From Anaerolineales bacterium (GTDB lineage Bacteria > Chloroflexota > Anaerolineae > Anaerolineales > Villigracilaceae), in NCBI GenBank assembly GCA_030018695.1, contig JASEHI010000003.1, positions 1 to 35,144 on the forward strand: 35,144 nucleotides of DNA, given 5' to 3'. The notes beneath the pieces are model-generated. The model was not told where the DNA came from. It was given only the letters and a program-made list of their open reading frames with translations, and ran no database searches. Position 1 is the stretch's first letter, and each line of letters starts with the position of its first letter. The translations under genes and the position numbers were made by a program. Below, one piece after another: positions 13,793 to 21,493 of the stretch.

Positions 13793-14716
13793 ATGAACCG
13801 TCGACAAAGAATCAAACAACTTTGGAGCGTGCCATCCTACCGCACGCGTTTAGTCTACTTCATCGTATTAGGTATAGCCTTAGTTATTTTTGCATTCATA
13901 ACGAAAGAACCCTTTTGGAAAGGTCTTATATCCAATTTTGCAGCAACTTTTATGGCTGTCGGTCTAGTCAGCTTGCTTTGGGATTTATTAGGAGGAGATC
14001 CAATGGAAATGAGAATGGTGGATTCTTTTGGCGAAATCGACTCCAGACTCAGCGCGATTAATCAGTCCATGAAAGTTGTCTCAGATATCGTTGAAGAAAA
14101 CTTGGGGATAGAAAGGATATGGGCGTCTCGTAGAGAATGGGAAGATGATGCCATAGATGGTTTAGAGGTCTGGAAGCAAAGAGTGTGTCAGGCCAAAACA
14201 GTAGCTGTCGTTAGCAATACTTTTTATTCAAGATGGTTTAATGATGAAACGTTCATTAGAAACTTTTTTGAAGGCATCTCTCGAGGAAAGGTAGCTAGAA
14301 TCTTAGTTTATGACCCAGAGTCGGGAGTTTTGACAATCCGGCAAAGCGACGAACGGGAATCGAAAGTGAAAGAAGTGCGAGAATCACAAATGAAGAACGA
14401 AATAAGAATTACTCTGGAAAGGATTAGTGAAGGTATAGAACGACTAAGCGAGGATGCAAAAAGAAACCTAGAGATACGTTTAAATAATCAGTTTTATCAG
14501 CTTGCCCAAATCATCCAGGCGGATGACAGGATTCTTGTATCCCTATATTTGTCAGGTAGAACAGGTTCTCCCTCTCCCACCTTACAGATCAAAGGCCCAT
14601 CCCGATATTACTCAACCTATTCCGAGCAAGTTGAGACTCTCTGGAAGCACAATCACGAATTAACCAAGGGCCAACTCAAAAAGATCTACGCTCTCAAAAA
14701 AAGAACCCCCCAATAG
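13793..14716 (+). CDS. two-TM membrane protein with a cytoplasmic PLD-like domain (tentative)
   Basis: The 307-residue protein has two membrane segments near residues 19-37 (LVYFIVLGIALVIFAFI) and 43-66 (GLISNFAATFMAVGLVSLLW). A short helix follows (SRLSAINQSMKVVSDIVEEN), then a cytoplasmic domain with GIERIWASRREW, KTVAVVSNTFYSRWF, VARILVYDPESGVL, ISEGIERLSEDA and LVSLYLSGRTGSPSP. That strand/helix order resembles the catalytically inert phospholipase D-like domains found in some regulators. No HKD motif is present, so enzymatic activity is not expected. It sits between the TPR gene (10 bp) and the EEP gene (12 bp), so it is translated as part of the same operon and probably places the complex at the membrane. 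Confidence 0.65.
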   Translation: MNRRQRIKQLWSVPSYRTRLVYFIVLGIALVIFAFITKEPFWKGLISNFAATFMAVGLVSLLWDLLGGDPMEMRMVDSFGEIDSRLSAINQSMKVVSDIVEENLGIERIWASRREWEDDAIDGLEVWKQRVCQAKTVAVVSNTFYSRWFNDETFIRNFFEGISRGKVARILVYDPESGVLTIRQSDERESKVKEVRESQMKNEIRITLERISEGIERLSEDAKRNLEIRLNNQFYQLAQIIQADDRILVSLYLSGRTGSPSPTLQIKGPSRYYSTYSEQVETLWKHNHELTKGQLKKIYALKKRTPQ

Positions 14717-14728
14717 CCTATCGGCCAA

Positions 14729-15697
14729 ATGCATATGAACGACAAGCCTACTCACATTAAACTGATGAGTTACAACATCGGCGGAGGAAGAAAAAACTTG
14801 GGGTCAAAGTTCGATGACATTGTTCACGTCATCAAAGAAAATGCTCCCGATATTTTGGCGATCCAGGAGACTGCCGAATGGGAAGATTTGAGCGGCAACC
14901 GCGAGAGCCAACCCCAGAGAATAGCCAGCGAGGCGCTCTCGACCCATCAGCGGTATTTCGGCCCGACGCTCTCCATGCGTGCGGACTTTCACCCTCGAAA
15001 AGCTCTATTCATACACGGTGTTTTTAACGACTGGAAGGATTGGGCCCAAGGCAATGCTCTCTTCTCGCTTTGGCCATTCGTCAGGCTTGGAGACATCAAT
15101 AAATCCGGCCAACCTGAGAACATCCCGTTATATCGCCCAATCTATAGCGGAAACCGAGATACCGATCCCAGGTACGTCATTCTTTCTCGGATCAAGATTT
15201 CTTCTTTAGGCATCTTTGTCTTGGTGACTCATCTGACAACCTTGGTCGGTGAGCGAAAAACAATATCCAGTGATGGGGGTACCAACGAAATTCCAGGCAA
15301 AGACATGGAAGCACAGGGCATCCGTGAGGAGCAAAGCAAGCTACTACTGGGTTTGATGAATGAGTTCATCATCAAACGGAACGAACCAGCTATCCTGATG
15401 GGAGACCTGAACGCAACCGCGAGCGAGCCTTGTATAGCAGATGTTCTCGAAGCCAAAGGGGGACTCTTTAGACTGCTGCCGAAGGATAACACCCCTACCC
15501 ATCTAAAGCTTTCAGAGCCCGTAGACCATATTCTTGTCTTTCCCGGGAGGAAACGGATTGAATACAATTGCTCCGTCATCAATGATCAATTCAGAGCATC
15601 CGATCATAACCCAGTCGTGGCAGAGATTGATATCTACGACGAAGATTCAGACACTTGCAAGCAACATAGCCCCGGCGTGGTAAGGGTGGATACATGA
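14729..15697 (+). CDS. endonuclease/exonuclease/phosphatase (EEP) family enzyme
   Basis: The 322-residue protein has the complete EEP catalytic set: Asn in KLMSYNIGGG (about 16), Glu in ILAIQETAEW (48), His in VLVTHLTTL (about 170), Asp and Asn in LMGDLNATASE (226, 228), and Asp-His in ASDHNPVVAEI (292, 293). A metal-dependent hydrolase of phosphodiesters or phosphomonoesters is expected. The family includes DNases, RNases, deadenylases and inositol phosphatases, so the substrate cannot be read from the sequence. Only the segment about 20 residues after the QE motif, with WKDWAQGNALF, is unusual. No signal peptide is seen. Its stop codon overlaps the start of the GlmM-like gene by 4 bp, so it is linked to sugar-phosphate metabolism by operon structure. 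Confidence 0.9.
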   Translation: MHMNDKPTHIKLMSYNIGGGRKNLGSKFDDIVHVIKENAPDILAIQETAEWEDLSGNRESQPQRIASEALSTHQRYFGPTLSMRADFHPRKALFIHGVFNDWKDWAQGNALFSLWPFVRLGDINKSGQPENIPLYRPIYSGNRDTDPRYVILSRIKISSLGIFVLVTHLTTLVGERKTISSDGGTNEIPGKDMEAQGIREEQSKLLLGLMNEFIIKRNEPAILMGDLNATASEPCIADVLEAKGGLFRLLPKDNTPTHLKLSEPVDHILVFPGRKRIEYNCSVINDQFRASDHNPVVAEIDIYDEDSDTCKQHSPGVVRVDT

Positions 15698-17148
15698 CAG
15701 AACTATTCGGCACCGACGGCATTCGGGGAACAGTGGGAGAATGGCCATTGGTACCTGATTTTTTCTTAAAACTTGGTCAGGTGGCAGGAAGAATACTCAA
15801 GACCCAAAAGAATGCCTCATTCATCATCGGACGCGATACCCGGCATTCCGGCGCGATGCTTCAGGCTGCCTTGAGCGCAGGTTTGCTGAGCAGCGGCGTC
15901 AACATCATTGATGTAAGAATCATTCCAACTTCTGCGATTTCCTGGTTGATCCCACATGTAATAAGTGCCGAGGCTGGAGCAGTCATTTCTGCATCACATA
16001 ATCCGGCCCAGCAAAATGGTATCAAGTTCTTCGACCGGCTGGGGCGGAAACTCTCAGAGACTATTGAAACAGAGATAGAAAAGTTGCTACTGGACGACCA
16101 ATTCATGCCCAAGACTGAAAGCCATCTTGGCCGGTTGATAGACGGCAACACCCTGCACGAACTCTATATCCAGGATTTGCTCAAAGAACATCCCGACAAC
16201 TTTCTCAATGGGCTTTCTATTGTCGTTGACTGTTCACATGGCGCGGCATCATTCATCGCCCCGGAGGTATTTCAGCGCGCCGGGGCGCAAGTGATTGTGA
16301 TCAATGCATCTCCCACCGGGTCGAATATCAACTACTTCTCAGGCTCGGAATACATCCGTAGGTCTCCGGAAAAACTAGGCGAAACCATCCAACAGCGAGA
16401 TGCCAATTTTGGCTTGGCATTCGATGGGGATGCAGATCGAGTGATTTTTGTTGACGAGGAAGGTACACTTATTGACGGCGATTACATGCTGGGATTCCTC
16501 GCACGTTACCTAGACCAGCATGACCAGCTGCTGGCGCGTTCCGTTGTCACAACGACCATGCGTAACAACGGACTAAAAAATTTCATTGACCACTTGGGCC
16601 TTCATCTTCACGAAACCCCCGTCGGTGACAAATACGTCTCAGAAAAACTTATGGAGCTATGGAATAAGTCTCATGAAACAGGGAAGATCGGCCTCGGCGG
16701 CGAGCAGGCCGGTCACATCATCTTGATCGACGACAATCATATCACCGGCGACGGCCTCCGTACTGCTCTCTTTGTCTTACGCGCTTACCGAGAATCAGAC
16801 AACAACACCCTGGCAAAATTCGCGGCCGGCGTCGGCAAGACCCCTCAAATCATTGCATCAGCCTACGTTGGGAATGGTCAAAGACTTGATAAAAACATCC
16901 TGCAAGAATTAGAAAATCAACTCCAAAATACATATCCCGATCTCGTGCGAGTCAATATAAGATACTCTGGTACCGAACCGTTGTTTCGGGTGATGTTGGA
17001 GTCAAACGAGCATAGAACGGAAGAAGATCTTGCACAAATCGCAATTGAAGTCTGCAAGAACGCCCAATCCTTTGCGAACCACCTTGACGGGCATATTGAC
17101 ATCCTCAATTGCACACGTGGCGGCACGATTAACGCAAATCACCGATGA
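15694..17148 (+). CDS. glmM: phosphoglucosamine mutase-like protein (GlmM type)
   Basis: The 484-residue protein is a complete alpha-D-phosphohexomutase. It has the GlmM-type start LFGTDGIRGTVGEWPL, RDTRHSGAML near 47, the phosphoserine loop ISASHNPAQQNGIKFF (Ser101), the metal loop FDGDADRVIFVDEEG near 247, the sugar-selecting loop GLGGEQAGHIIL near 330, and the phosphate clamp IRYSGTEPLFRVM near 421. GlmM isomerises glucosamine-6-phosphate and glucosamine-1-phosphate for UDP-GlcNAc synthesis; the GEQAGH loop supports amino-sugar use. It is longer than usual by about 35 residues at the C-terminus (ANHLDGHIDILNCTRGG). It starts within the stop of the EEP gene and precedes the large mutase by 24 bp. 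Whether it is the only GlmM of the cell is not known. Confidence 0.88.
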   Translation: MTELFGTDGIRGTVGEWPLVPDFFLKLGQVAGRILKTQKNASFIIGRDTRHSGAMLQAALSAGLLSSGVNIIDVRIIPTSAISWLIPHVISAEAGAVISASHNPAQQNGIKFFDRLGRKLSETIETEIEKLLLDDQFMPKTESHLGRLIDGNTLHELYIQDLLKEHPDNFLNGLSIVVDCSHGAASFIAPEVFQRAGAQVIVINASPTGSNINYFSGSEYIRRSPEKLGETIQQRDANFGLAFDGDADRVIFVDEEGTLIDGDYMLGFLARYLDQHDQLLARSVVTTTMRNNGLKNFIDHLGLHLHETPVGDKYVSEKLMELWNKSHETGKIGLGGEQAGHIILIDDNHITGDGLRTALFVLRAYRESDNNTLAKFAAGVGKTPQIIASAYVGNGQRLDKNILQELENQLQNTYPDLVRVNIRYSGTEPLFRVMLESNEHRTEEDLAQIAIEVCKNAQSFANHLDGHIDILNCTRGGTINANHR

Positions 17149-17172
17149 ACACCCGAGCTTCGGAGGCATGAG

Positions 17173-19740
17173 ATGATTGATAAAAAATTTCTGGATGCCA
17201 ATATTATCGGATCCAAATTTATAGAATTAAATCGGGCAGTGACATGGGCTGAATCACCTGAAGAATGGAATCCCGCAGTCCAAGATACGGAAAATTTCCT
17301 CAGTGTGATCGAAGGCATGCTCTTAGAGCAAAAAATTGACACCTTTTGGTCGAACAAAGATTTCGCCCGATTGTTCGGCATTCTTTTGACCATCTTGGCT
17401 GAGGCAGGCCAATACCGTCACGAGGCTTTCGTCGTCAATCCCGAGAGCGAGAGTGACATCACCCGGCGAAAAATTATTGACCAAGACATGACCCCCACGA
17501 TGGCAAAATTACGACGCAAAACCGCAGAGATTGCCAAGCTGTACTTGTCTCAGCCAATCTTTAAATCCCTGCAAGAATTTATCGGCGACGAGATATTTCC
17601 CCTATTGGGCGATATGGACGATTCAGCCCCGGATCGTTACATGCCATTCCGGGTGACGCACGTCGGCAACATCATTGAGCGCCTGTTTGCTTTCAAAGTT
17701 CGTATTCAGGACACTCGTCTGACCGGCGACAAAACTAAACCTGGTCTGTTACAGGAAATCTACAATTTCAAATATCTCCGCTTCGGCACATCGGGTGTCC
17801 GGGGACTCTGGCAGCGTGATTTCACCGAGAAACGTGCTAAGCAAGTTGTCCAGGCTATCTGCGAATATCTTGCCGACAATGAAGTCCCGGCTTATCTCCA
17901 TGCAGAGAATCTGAGTGGGAGGAAAATCATCATCGGCTACGATAGCCGCCTGAACGCGGAAAAAGTCGCGGGCTGGGCAGCCCAAGTCTGCCTTGCTAAT
18001 CAATTCACTGTGTTTTTGGCGGCCCGCGATACCCCCACCCCGGCTTTGGTTTATTGGCTAACAGAGCATCACCGCGAAGATCAAGTGGCTGGACTGATCA
18101 ACCTCACTGCCAGTCACAATCCCCCGGAGTGGCAAGGGGTCAAATTCAATCCGCGCCAGGGTTGGCCCGCTCCCACCAGTGTTACAGACTTCATTGCTTC
18201 GCGGATTAACGAAATCAACATCGCGGATCGCTCTGTGCCGGAAATGGAATTAGAAGACGCCAGAAAAAATTGCCGCCTGCAAGGCTTCGACCCAATTGAT
18301 CATTACACTTATTGGGTGTTGTCCAGCGGCGTAAATGACCAACGCATTCAGATCAACCCGGAGCGTATTCGGAAATTTTTCACCGGAAAGAAAGTTGTCG
18401 TTGACGAAATGCACGGAGCCGGGCGTGGCTATCTCACCCGGCTCCTAGGTGAAATCGGCGTACAATACACAGTCATTCATGCCGAGCGCGATCCTCTCTT
18501 GACCGGACTGGACTATGCTAACCCCGAAGAGCCTTATATCAACGCTCTCAAGGATAAAGTCAAAGATACTGGCGCGGCGATTGGTTTGGGAATGGACACG
18601 GACGCAGACCGTTTTGGGATTGTTGATCAAGGAGGCGTCTATTTCCGCCCCAATCAAATCCTGCCAATCCTGGTGAAGTATCTTGGCGTTGATCGTGGTT
18701 ATCGGGGCCGTGTGATCGCCACGCAGACCGGCTCGCCTCTCTTGGAAATCCTAGCCGGTAAAATTCCAGGGAATGAGGAATACAAACCGGAAGCGGGTAT
18801 CATTCCTGCGTACATTGACCATCCCTTCTACCGGCGACGAGTCGGCAAAAGGGAAGATCAAACCTATCAGTACACGTTTATGGTCCCTGTTGGCATCAAA
18901 TACATCGAGGAACAACGCAGAACCGACCGCCGCTACCGTAATCTTTCAAGACTCCCGGATGACTGGCGTTATTCCATTCTAATCGGCGGCGAGGAGAGTT
19001 CAGGCCTGACAACGAAGGGTCACGTGACAGATAAGGATGGCATCTGGGCAAACTTGCTAATCCTAGATATGTTATCCTACTACGGAAGTAGGCCAGAAAA
19101 GCCATTACCCACAATCAAAGATATTTGGGAAGATACAACAACATTGAGCGGATGTTGGAACTCATTTGGCGGTCGTGAAAATTTCCAAGACCAAAATCCG
19201 AACTCAAACACCGGACGCATGGACATAGATGCTGTCCTTGAGATTAAAGAGAATCTAATTAACTTTTACTTGGATTCGTATGAACCTGGAAAAGAAAATA
19301 CACTGGGTGGGTTTGAGGTCATTTTCGCTGGCGGTGTTCGTTACGATTTGGTCGAACTTCGTTTGAGAGACAACCGAGGAGATAATCGCCACTTCTTACG
19401 TATTCGCGCCTCCGGTACTGAGCCAATCAATCGTATTTACATAGAAAGCAGTGACCCGTCAATTGCTAGACGTATGGCTCAGGCAGTGCTTAGCAGCCTG
19501 GAAGAATTAACCATACGACATATTCAAAATGCCGCCTCGGAATGGATCATCACAGAGGCGCTTGCTTATGCCAATTTGTCACCAACCATTATGAAGGCAG
19601 TGAAAGACAAGCTTGCAAAACAACCTGCTTGGTCGAAAAAAAGCTTGGCAGCAAAGATCCAGATGCTTATAGACAGTGAAACTTTGGAGAAACGCATCGT
19701 GGTAAAAGCGCAAGGATGGATCAACGTCTTGACCAAGTAA
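17173..19740 (+). CDS. large phosphoglucomutase-like protein with N- and C-terminal extensions
   Basis: The 855-residue protein has a full phosphohexomutase core at about residues 200-760: LRFGTSGVRGLWQRDF (203), IIIGYDSRLNAEKVAG, the serine loop LTASHNPPEWQGVKF (about 311), the metal loop GMDTDADRFGIVDQGG (472), GGEESSGLTTKGHVTDKDG (604) and IRASGTEPINRIYIESSD (745). The GEESSG loop is that of glucose-type PGMs. About 200 helical residues precede the core and about 95 follow it (SSLEELTIRHIQNAASEW, WSKKSLAAKIQMLIDSE); neither is recognised. Bacterial PGMs are normally 450-580 residues. GGAGG lies seven bases before the ATG. It is the last intact gene of the block and could replace the activity of the broken pgm. 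Confidence 0.85.
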   Translation: MIDKKFLDANIIGSKFIELNRAVTWAESPEEWNPAVQDTENFLSVIEGMLLEQKIDTFWSNKDFARLFGILLTILAEAGQYRHEAFVVNPESESDITRRKIIDQDMTPTMAKLRRKTAEIAKLYLSQPIFKSLQEFIGDEIFPLLGDMDDSAPDRYMPFRVTHVGNIIERLFAFKVRIQDTRLTGDKTKPGLLQEIYNFKYLRFGTSGVRGLWQRDFTEKRAKQVVQAICEYLADNEVPAYLHAENLSGRKIIIGYDSRLNAEKVAGWAAQVCLANQFTVFLAARDTPTPALVYWLTEHHREDQVAGLINLTASHNPPEWQGVKFNPRQGWPAPTSVTDFIASRINEINIADRSVPEMELEDARKNCRLQGFDPIDHYTYWVLSSGVNDQRIQINPERIRKFFTGKKVVVDEMHGAGRGYLTRLLGEIGVQYTVIHAERDPLLTGLDYANPEEPYINALKDKVKDTGAAIGLGMDTDADRFGIVDQGGVYFRPNQILPILVKYLGVDRGYRGRVIATQTGSPLLEILAGKIPGNEEYKPEAGIIPAYIDHPFYRRRVGKREDQTYQYTFMVPVGIKYIEEQRRTDRRYRNLSRLPDDWRYSILIGGEESSGLTTKGHVTDKDGIWANLLILDMLSYYGSRPEKPLPTIKDIWEDTTTLSGCWNSFGGRENFQDQNPNSNTGRMDIDAVLEIKENLINFYLDSYEPGKENTLGGFEVIFAGGVRYDLVELRLRDNRGDNRHFLRIRASGTEPINRIYIESSDPSIARRMAQAVLSSLEELTIRHIQNAASEWIITEALAYANLSPTIMKAVKDKLAKQPAWSKKSLAAKIQMLIDSETLEKRIVVKAQGWINVLTK

Positions 19741-19765
19741 CTTGACGAAGAAAACAAAGAGTTGA

Positions 19766-19813
19766 TTGACCAAAATCATCTACAGCCACTGCCATCTGGA
19801 CTTTAATAAACTT
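19766..19813 (+). pseudogene. 5' end of a second TatD gene (right edge of insert)
   Basis: From TTG at 19766 the plus strand reads [16 protein letters not shown], the start of a TatD metallo-hydrolase. The intact tatD gene of this locus reads LTDTHCHLDFDKFD from 20666. Fourteen bases are identical (19790-19803 and 20684-20697), but the surroundings differ. After about 16 codons the frame breaks into pgm sequence. It lies 25 bp after the 855-residue mutase gene, so in the donor tatD followed that gene. Confidence 0.75.
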
Positions 19814-20594
19814 GCCCTACAATCCGCTCTTCCCCGAAATGAAGCGCCCAGAACCCATCCCGCCGAACATTGACGTGGGTCTCAAAGCCATGCTTGAAAA
19901 CAAAGCCGACGTGTTGATCGTCACCGACGGCGACGCCGACCGCCTCGGCGTGGGCGACGAGCACGGACAGTTCATCAACCAACTGCGCGTTTACGCCTTG
20001 CTGGCTTACTACCTGCTCGAAGTGCGCGGCCAGCGCGGCCCGATCGTCAAGACCATCTCCACCACCACCATGCTCAACAAACTGGGGGCGCTCTATAATG
20101 TTCCTGTCCACGAAACCGGCGTCGGCTTCAAATATGTCGCCCCAAAGATGCTCGAAACTGACGCCCTGATCGGCGGCGAGGAGAGCGGCGGCCATGCCTT
20201 CCGCGGCAACGTACCGGAGCGGGATGGCATCCTGGCGGGTTTGTACCTGCTCGATTTCATGGTCAAGACCGGCAAGAAACCCTCCCATCTGCTCGACCTG
20301 CTCTTTGCAAAAGTCGGCGCGCACTATTACGATCGCATTGACACACCCTTCGAAGGCGACCGCAAAGACCGCGAAGCGCGCATCCTGGCTGCCAACCCAA
20401 AGACCATCGGCGGGCTGAAGGTCAATGAGCTGGTCACGCTGGATGGTTATCTCTTCCGCCTGGAGGACGGCGGCTGGATGCTGATCCGCTTCTCCGGCAC
20501 CGAGCCGATCATGCGCGTCTACTGCGAGACAACTCATGCCGATAAGGTTCCGGCAATCTTACAAGATGGATTACGCATTGCAGGAATCAATTAA
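19814..20594 (+). pseudogene. pgm: phosphohexomutase, 3' fragment (interrupted)
   Basis: The fragment encodes the remaining 260 residues of the gene begun at 11893. It carries [19 protein letters not shown] at the end of domain 2, the metal-binding loop [14 protein letters not shown], the sugar loop [15 protein letters not shown], and the phosphate-binding loop [15 protein letters not shown]. The sugar loop fits a glucose-type PGM or PMM. It lacks the phosphoserine and the first half of the enzyme, so alone it cannot be active. A TTG at 19812 lets the frame be read from the insert edge, but no ribosome site supports it. tatD follows, as in the uninterrupted arrangement. Confidence 0.85.
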
Positions 20595-20599
20595 TATTC

Positions 20600-20668
20600 T
20601 GCGTTTCACGTTTGAAGGTTGCCAGGTTGAAACGTTCAAACATGCTAACGTTCAAACGTGCCAACGTG
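20600..20668. repeat. word-like tandem repeats before tatD
   Basis: The stretch consists of variants of ACGTTCAAAC and ACGTGCCAAC, such as GTTTCACGTTTGAAGGTTGC and ACGTTCAAACGTGCCAACGT. It resembles the repeat at 6081-6163. It extends the tatD frame upstream with repeat-derived residues. Confidence 0.6.
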
Positions 20669-21493
20669 TTAACCGATACTCATTGCCATCTGGACTTCGA
20701 TAAATTCGACGCTGACCGTGACGAGGTGCTGGCGCGCGCCTGGGAAGCCGGCCTGACCCGTATCCTGATCCCCGGGATCACGCTCCCTTCCAGCCGGGCC
20801 GCCGTCAAACTGGCCGAGAGCCACTCCAGGCTTTTCGCTGCGGTCGGCGTCCACCCGAATGACGTTGACAAGTTTCATGCTGACACGTTGCCACATTTGC
20901 GCGAATTAGCAAAGAATCCAAAAGTCGTCGCCATCGGCGAGATTGGACTGGATTACTACTGGGACCGCGCCCCGCACGACCACCAACAGAAAGTATTGCA
21001 AGAACAACTTGCCCTGGCTGCCGAACTCCATCTGCCCGTGGTGCTCCATTTCCGCGAAAAAGGCGACGCCCCCCACGGCTCTTGCGCCGAGGATTTGATA
21101 AAAATTCTGGAGGAATGGGTGAACAGGCTGAGGGTCGGGAAAAATCCGCTCGCTGAACGCCCGGGAGTGTTACACTCGTTCTGTGGCTCACACGAAACGG
21201 CACAGCGGGCGATCCAGCTTGGATTTTACATCGGTGTAACCGGGCCGGTCACATTCAAAAATGCGAGAGAACGGCAGGAAGTCGTCGCGGCTTTACCCCT
21301 CGAGCGTTTACTCATCGAAACGGATGCGCCCTTCCTTGCGCCGCATCCACATCGCGGCCAGCGCAACGAGCCTGCATTTGTCCGCGAAATTGCTGATAAA
21401 ATTGCGCAATTGCAATACCGCAACCTGGAGAAAGTCGCCGCCGCAACCAGCGCCAACGCGGCGCAACTCTTCTCCTGGGGAGAAATGGATTGA
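20666..21493 (+). CDS. tatD: TatD family metal-dependent deoxyribonuclease/hydrolase
   Basis: The product has the TatD TIM-barrel ligand set: THCHLDF at the start, GVHPNDV near 75, the metal glutamate in IGEIGLDYYWD near 105, His in VVLHFRE, His in VLHSFCGS and Asp in LLIETDAPFLAPHPHRG. Such enzymes are 3'-5' exonucleases or D-aminoacyl-tRNA/peptide hydrolases; the exact substrate is open. I start it at GTG 20666 because residues further upstream (RSNMLTFKRANV) come from tandem repeats; ATG at 20642 or 20612 is possible. An extra stretch (WVNRLRVGKNPLAERP) sits before the second metal His. The polyprenyl synthase gene overlaps it by 4 bp. Confidence 0.92.
   Translation: MLTDTHCHLDFDKFDADRDEVLARAWEAGLTRILIPGITLPSSRAAVKLAESHSRLFAAVGVHPNDVDKFHADTLPHLRELAKNPKVVAIGEIGLDYYWDRAPHDHQQKVLQEQLALAAELHLPVVLHFREKGDAPHGSCAEDLIKILEEWVNRLRVGKNPLAERPGVLHSFCGSHETAQRAIQLGFYIGVTGPVTFKNARERQEVVAALPLERLLIETDAPFLAPHPHRGQRNEPAFVREIADKIAQLQYRNLEKVAAATSANAAQLFSWGEMD

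Larger units (their letters stand above)
12104..19813. mobile_element. 7.7-kb foreign block inside pgm
   Basis: The block carries five co-directional genes, is more AT-rich than its flanks, and is bounded by the first codons of a cysteine desulfurase (minus strand, left) and of a TatD protein (plus strand, right). Intact versions of those two genes flank pgm on both sides in this chromosome. No transposase, integrase, tRNA attachment site or terminal repeat is visible. It replaces about 420 bp of pgm. It is best read as the nifS-tatD interval of a related genome joined by an illegitimate event. An assembly chimera of two strains is the alternative. Confidence 0.7.

Noticed and set aside
12104..19813. 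Transposon or integrative element with its own recombinase
   Set aside because: No transposase, integrase, terminal inverted repeat, target duplication or tRNA attachment site is visible at either edge.
19803..20537. Minus-strand open frame over the pgm 3' fragment
   Set aside because: It mirrors codon bias of the real plus-strand gene, which has the metal, sugar and phosphate loops.
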